Assembly (NCBI GenBank): GCA_910585065.1
Contig: CAJUCG010000217.1
Span: 1 to 5,927 of the forward strand
Source: an uncultured Lachnospiraceae bacterium
GTDB taxonomy: Bacteria > Bacillota > Clostridia > Lachnospirales > Lachnospiraceae
Length of the DNA: 5,927 nt
Reading direction: 5' to 3'
This document shows positions 4,040 to 5,927 of this stretch, one piece after another (the first letter of the stretch is position 1; each line of letters begins with the position of its first letter). The notes below the pieces were generated by a model. It did not search any database. It was not told the origin of the DNA and was given only the letters and a program-made list of their open reading frames with translations. A program made the translations under genes and the position numbers.

Positions 4040-4066
4040 AAAAAATTCTCCTTTCCATATGGGGAG

Positions 4067-4095
4067 ATTGTAACACCAAAAGATAAGTAATGCAA
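4067..4095 (-). promoter_or_regulatory. Promoter of the membrane-anchored protein gene
   Basis: On the minus strand TTGCAT (4095-4090), a 17-nt spacer and TACAAT (4072-4067) with a TGn extension form a good promoter. The start is expected near 4060, leaving a leader of about 20 nt. It is 56 bases from the insertion sequence and appears intact. Confidence 0.75.
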
Positions 4096-4134
4096 GCAAG
4101 AAGTTGTTAGGGTAGAGAGAAGAATGTTAGTTAT

Positions 4135-4149
4135 GATATTGTCAATATC
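4135..4149. repeat. Perfect 15-bp palindrome next to the insertion sequence
   Basis: GATATTG-T-CAATATC has 7-bp arms around a central T. It lies upstream of the membrane-anchored protein gene promoter and 1 base from the IS end. It may be an operator or a favoured insertion target. Confidence 0.45.
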
Positions 4150-4150
4150 C

Positions 4151-4170
4151 CTTTACACTTTTTCTTCACG
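4151..4170. repeat. Right inverted repeat of the IS (downstream of orfB)
   Basis: CTTTACACTTTTTCTTCACG matches the other tip at 16 of 20 positions. The mismatches lie at position 4 and in a block at 11-13. It begins 6 bases past the orfB stop codon. Confidence 0.75.
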
Positions 4171-4176
4171 AAATCT

Positions 4177-5082
4177 TTAAGCTGCCTGCCCCATTGACTC
4201 ATAATACTGTTTCTTTTTGTGCATTGGAGGCAGACCGCCATTAGCTGAGCATATCCTCCGATTGTTCCAATAGATAATAAAGTATCTCCATATCAGGGTT
4301 TTAAGTTCCTCGATTGTCATTTTTTTTGTATCATATCTGCCATACAGCAGTTCCTCCTTCATCCTTGCCCACATGGCTTCACAACGTGCATGATCATGAC
4401 ATCTTCCACCATCGCTGTTCATACTCTGCACGATCCCGCAGTGCTTTAACTCTGCCCTGTAGGATGCGCTTGTATACTGGCTTCCACGGTCACTGTGGAT
4501 AATTGCGCCGCTGATAGACGGGAATGCTTTAAAGGCATTCTCTATTGTGGATATACACAATTCTGCTCTCATGTTATCTGCCATCGCAAGCCCCAGAACT
4601 CCCAGATCATAACAGTCAAAGATGGCGGAAACATAGAGTTTTCCATCCCCAGCAGGAATTTCGGTGATGTCCGTCACACATTTTTCCAGCGGTCTTTCCG
4701 CGGTGAAATCCCGCTTTAAAAGGTTCTCCGATTTTCTAGCATTCCTGTCTGCCTTTGTAATACCATTTGGTTTACGGTTTGGTCTGTGGTTTAATCCGAT
4801 TTCTTCCATGATCCTGTAAACCGTTCTTTCACCGGGAATATCTTCATCAGGATATTTCAGCTTTAACGCCTGATACATCCGGCAGCGACCGTAAGTGTCA
4901 TTGCACTCATCCTCTGCCTTGATAGTGCGTATTTTTTCAGCGAGACCTTCGTATTTCCACGGATCGTCCCGATGTTTTAGATACCAATAAAAGCCCTGCC
5001 TTGTCACATCAAGCACATCACAATAAAACGCAATTCTCCCTTTGACAGTGCCGCCATCTGTCTTTCTATCAATAAACCTCAT
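4177..5082 (-). CDS. IS3-family transposase OrfB (DDE catalytic domain)
   Basis: This is the catalytic half of the transposase, which cuts and joins element ends to target DNA. Of 301 residues, about 45-100 form the HTH_21-type region (GRCRMYQALKLKYPDE) and about 125-290 the integrase-like core. The catalytic triad is Asp138 (VTDITEI), Asp198 (IHSDRGSQYTS) and Glu235 (RCEAMWARMKEE), with 36 residues between the last two, close to the family's usual 35. The tail YWNNRRICSANGGLPP is the usual IS3 ending. No ribosome site precedes ATG 5082, and the frame is open upstream into orfA. It is therefore probably made as part of a fusion of about 413 residues by frameshifting. Confidence 0.93.
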   Translation of the reverse strand: MRFIDRKTDGGTVKGRIAFYCDVLDVTRQGFYWYLKHRDDPWKYEGLAEKIRTIKAEDECNDTYGRCRMYQALKLKYPDEDIPGERTVYRIMEEIGLNHRPNRKPNGITKADRNARKSENLLKRDFTAERPLEKCVTDITEIPAGDGKLYVSAIFDCYDLGVLGLAMADNMRAELCISTIENAFKAFPSISGAIIHSDRGSQYTSASYRAELKHCGIVQSMNSDGGRCHDHARCEAMWARMKEELLYGRYDTKKMTIEELKTLIWRYFIIYWNNRRICSANGGLPPMHKKKQYYESMGQAA

Positions 5083-5084
5083 TC

Positions 5085-5417
5085 TCAGGTTTTTGCTGAC
5101 TTCCGACGGCTCGCTGCGAAAAAAGCACTTGCTTCCGCTAAGAATTCATTTTCCTCTTTTAAACGGGCAATTTCTTTGGTCTGTTCTCTGGTTTGCTGTC
5201 TAAGCTGCGGCACCTCTTGCGTGAGACTCAGTACCGCATCTGGCATCTGGTTTCCTGATCCCAAATCCAGCCTGGCATCTTTAGCACGCTTATTCCATCC
5301 GTACAGCGTATCAATGTTGACTCCCAGTTCCTTTGCTGCTTTGCTAAACCCAATCTCTCTGCCAAGCTTTACTGCCTGAATTTTGAACTCCTTGTCATAA
5401 ACTTTCTTCTGTGCCAT
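5085..5417 (-). CDS. IS3-family OrfA (HTH and leucine-zipper subunit)
   Basis: This 110-residue protein binds the element's ends and modulates transposition. Residues about 1-50 are the transposase_8-type helix-turn-helix (YDKEFKIQAVKLGREIGFSK, then AAKELGVNIDTLYGWNKR). Residues about 63-95 form a heptad-like leucine zipper (LTQEVPQLRQQTREQTKEIA). GGAGG 7 nt before ATG 5417 supports the start. Its stop lies 2 nt before the orfB ATG, and the phasing is -1, as usual for the family. Confidence 0.93.
   Translation of the reverse strand: MAQKKVYDKEFKIQAVKLGREIGFSKAAKELGVNIDTLYGWNKRAKDARLDLGSGNQMPDAVLSLTQEVPQLRQQTREQTKEIARLKEENEFLAEASAFFAASRRKSAKT
5118..5124 (-). promoter_or_regulatory. -1 ribosomal frameshift heptamer T TTT TTC
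   Basis: In the orfA frame the minus strand reads gcT TTT TTC at residues 98-100, a canonical X XXY YYZ slippery site. After a -1 slip the frame runs without a stop for 12 codons into the orfB ATG, yielding an OrfAB fusion. No clear stimulatory hairpin was worked out downstream. Confidence 0.7.
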
Positions 5418-5444
5418 TTCCTAACCTCCATTTTCACTTCTTTT

Positions 5445-5473
5445 TTTATATATCCGTGAAGTGGAAGTGTCAA
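5445..5473 (-). promoter_or_regulatory. Promoter of the IS transposase genes
   Basis: TTGACA (5473-5468), a 17-nt spacer and TATAAA (5450-5445) lie on the minus strand. The -35 box is inside the terminal inverted repeat, the usual place for IS3-type promoters. Confidence 0.75.
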
Positions 5474-5474
5474 G
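5455..5474. repeat. Left inverted repeat of the IS (upstream of orfA)
   Basis: Read inward on the minus strand it is CTTGACACTTCCACTTCACG, pairing with the other tip at 16 of 20 positions. It contains the -35 box of the transposase promoter. Confidence 0.8.
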
Positions 5475-5491
5475 TATTATGATACAACATC

Positions 5492-5531
5492 ATGGCACAG
5501 ATAACTATTTTACTATCCGTGCCATTTTTTT
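5492..5531 (+). terminator. Intrinsic terminator with no gene before it
   Basis: ATGGCAC (5492-5498) and GATA (5500-5503) pair with TATC (5514-5517) and GTGCCAT (5519-5525) around a 10-nt loop, with one A-C mismatch. Seven T follow. It faces right on the plus strand, but the preceding DNA is the minus-strand insertion sequence, so the gene it once served is gone or lies elsewhere. Confidence 0.8.
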
Positions 5532-5541
5532 ATTATTCTAC

Positions 5542-5784
5542 TTAAATCCATTTATTTAATTCATCGCTGCTGCATTTTCCAACAAAACATTCAACATAAT
5601 TAAAGTATTCGGGAACCAATGCAAAAGCGGTTATTCTAAAATGACCCTCGACAATAACAAAATGTTTAAAATCAATTCCGTCCCGAATCGTCTGCGCAGA
5701 GATCAAAGGCGAATGGTTCCCTTTGATAATTCATTCCAGTAACTATAATTGATATATCGGATATTTTTTTCTAGGGGTTATCAT
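5542..5784 (-). pseudogene. Broken gene of unknown function
   Basis: In one minus-strand frame the sequence reads MITPRKKYPIYQL, stop, LLE, stop, then 62 open codons including KGNHSPLISAQTIRDGIDF, VIVEGHFRITAFALVPEYF and SSDELNKWI before the final stop. A neighbouring frame between the two stops reads YSYWNELSKG, which fits smoothly between the two good parts. This suggests a one-base insertion near 5744-5746 and a one-base loss near 5720, cancelling each other. The residue pattern looks like real protein but I recognise no family. It may be an alternative small gene damaged by decay, or two sequencing errors. Confidence 0.5.
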
Positions 5785-5799
5785 AATTTATCTGCTATA

Positions 5800-5927
5800 T
5801 CATATTGTTCCAATATGTTCCCTCCAAGGATGCGCACAGTTCACAAAGATAATTGTCCTTCCGCTGGTCGGATGTTTTTCTGCTGTAACATCAACAAAAA
5901 ATATCATATGATTGACTTTTTCCTGTC
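5800..5927 (-). CDS. 3' end of an unidentified gene running off the window
   Basis: The last 42 codons of a minus-strand frame enter from the right edge and end at TGA 5802-5800. The text includes VNHMIFFVDVTAEKHPTSG and RTIIFVNCAHPWREHIGTI, with alternating hydrophobic strands typical of a folded domain. No domain is recognised. It ends 15 bases before the broken gene at 5784, on the same strand, so the two may have been one operon or even pieces of one gene. A plus-strand open frame over the same bases looks like a shadow. Confidence 0.4.
   Translation of the reverse strand, partial: QEKVNHMIFFVDVTAEKHPTSGRTIIFVNCAHPWREHIGTI

Larger units (their letters stand above)
4151..5474 (-). mobile_element. 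IS3-family insertion sequence, complete
   Basis: The element spans about 1,324 bp, normal for the family, and carries orfA and orfB on the minus strand joined by a -1 frameshift site. Its tips are imperfect inverted repeats of 20 nt (16 matches), and the promoter for orfA overlaps the right tip. All catalytic residues of the DDE transposase are present, so it could be active. No direct target duplication of 3-5 bp is seen with any end placement tried, so the exact tips carry an uncertainty of a base or two. Confidence 0.85.

Noticed and set aside
4040..4099. Longer form of the membrane-anchored protein starting at 4099
   Set aside because: It would start upstream of the good promoter and lacks a ribosome site; the ATG at 4039 follows AAAGGAG by 8 nt.
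4314..4719. Two plus-strand open frames opposite orfB
   Set aside because: They are shadows of the DDE transposase core.

Overview
The window looks like part of a low-GC Firmicutes genome, most likely a gut-type Clostridia (Lachnospiraceae-like). This rests on strong AGGAGG-type ribosome sites, sigma-A style promoters, A/T-rich gene content and the integrase and IS3 families present. That is an impression from reading, not a taxonomic test. It appears to be the integrase-proximal end of an integrated phage-like element or genomic island beside a tRNA gene, later altered by an insertion sequence.

Left flank (1-472): about 240 bases of hairpin-rich DNA with no convincing gene, possibly the 3' part of a structured RNA I cannot name. 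A near-consensus promoter and an alanine tRNA with anticodon CGC follow. The tRNA is the probable attachment site. Next come a minus-strand terminator and a perfect 12-bp tandem repeat that looks like a pair of integrase arm sites.

Integration and RNA block (614-1618, minus strand): a tyrosine recombinase with a complete catalytic domain has lost most of its N-terminal DNA-binding part but keeps a perfect ribosome site. Its leader can form several hairpins. Upstream lies the most notable item, a compact apparent non-coding RNA gene of about 90 nt with its own promoter and terminator. It carries two tandem hairpin repeats whose stems differ by a compensatory base-pair swap.

Toxin and switch block (1631-4039): a MazF/PemK-like protein with a coiled-coil insertion and the usual catalytic Arg replaced; a repressor with two Cro/C1-type helix-turn-helix domains but no LexA-type peptidase; and, divergently, a small Cro-like protein followed by a 53-residue single-span membrane protein. 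Related operator-like repeats lie in both divergent promoters and at the end of the Cro-like gene, which suggests a lysis/lysogeny-type switch. A convergent gene encodes a possible winged-helix domain tethered to the membrane.

Right part (4151-5927): a 1.32-kb IS3-family element with orfA, orfB, terminal inverted repeats, a promoter overlapping one end and a -1 frameshift heptamer. No target duplication is visible, so sequence beyond it may not originally have been next to the switch block. That DNA holds an orphan terminator, a broken gene and the 3' end of another gene, all of unknown function.

As a system, the Cro-like and double-HTH proteins probably govern the element, the toxin-like protein and small RNA may act in maintenance or defence, and the shortened integrase suggests that mobility is reduced.
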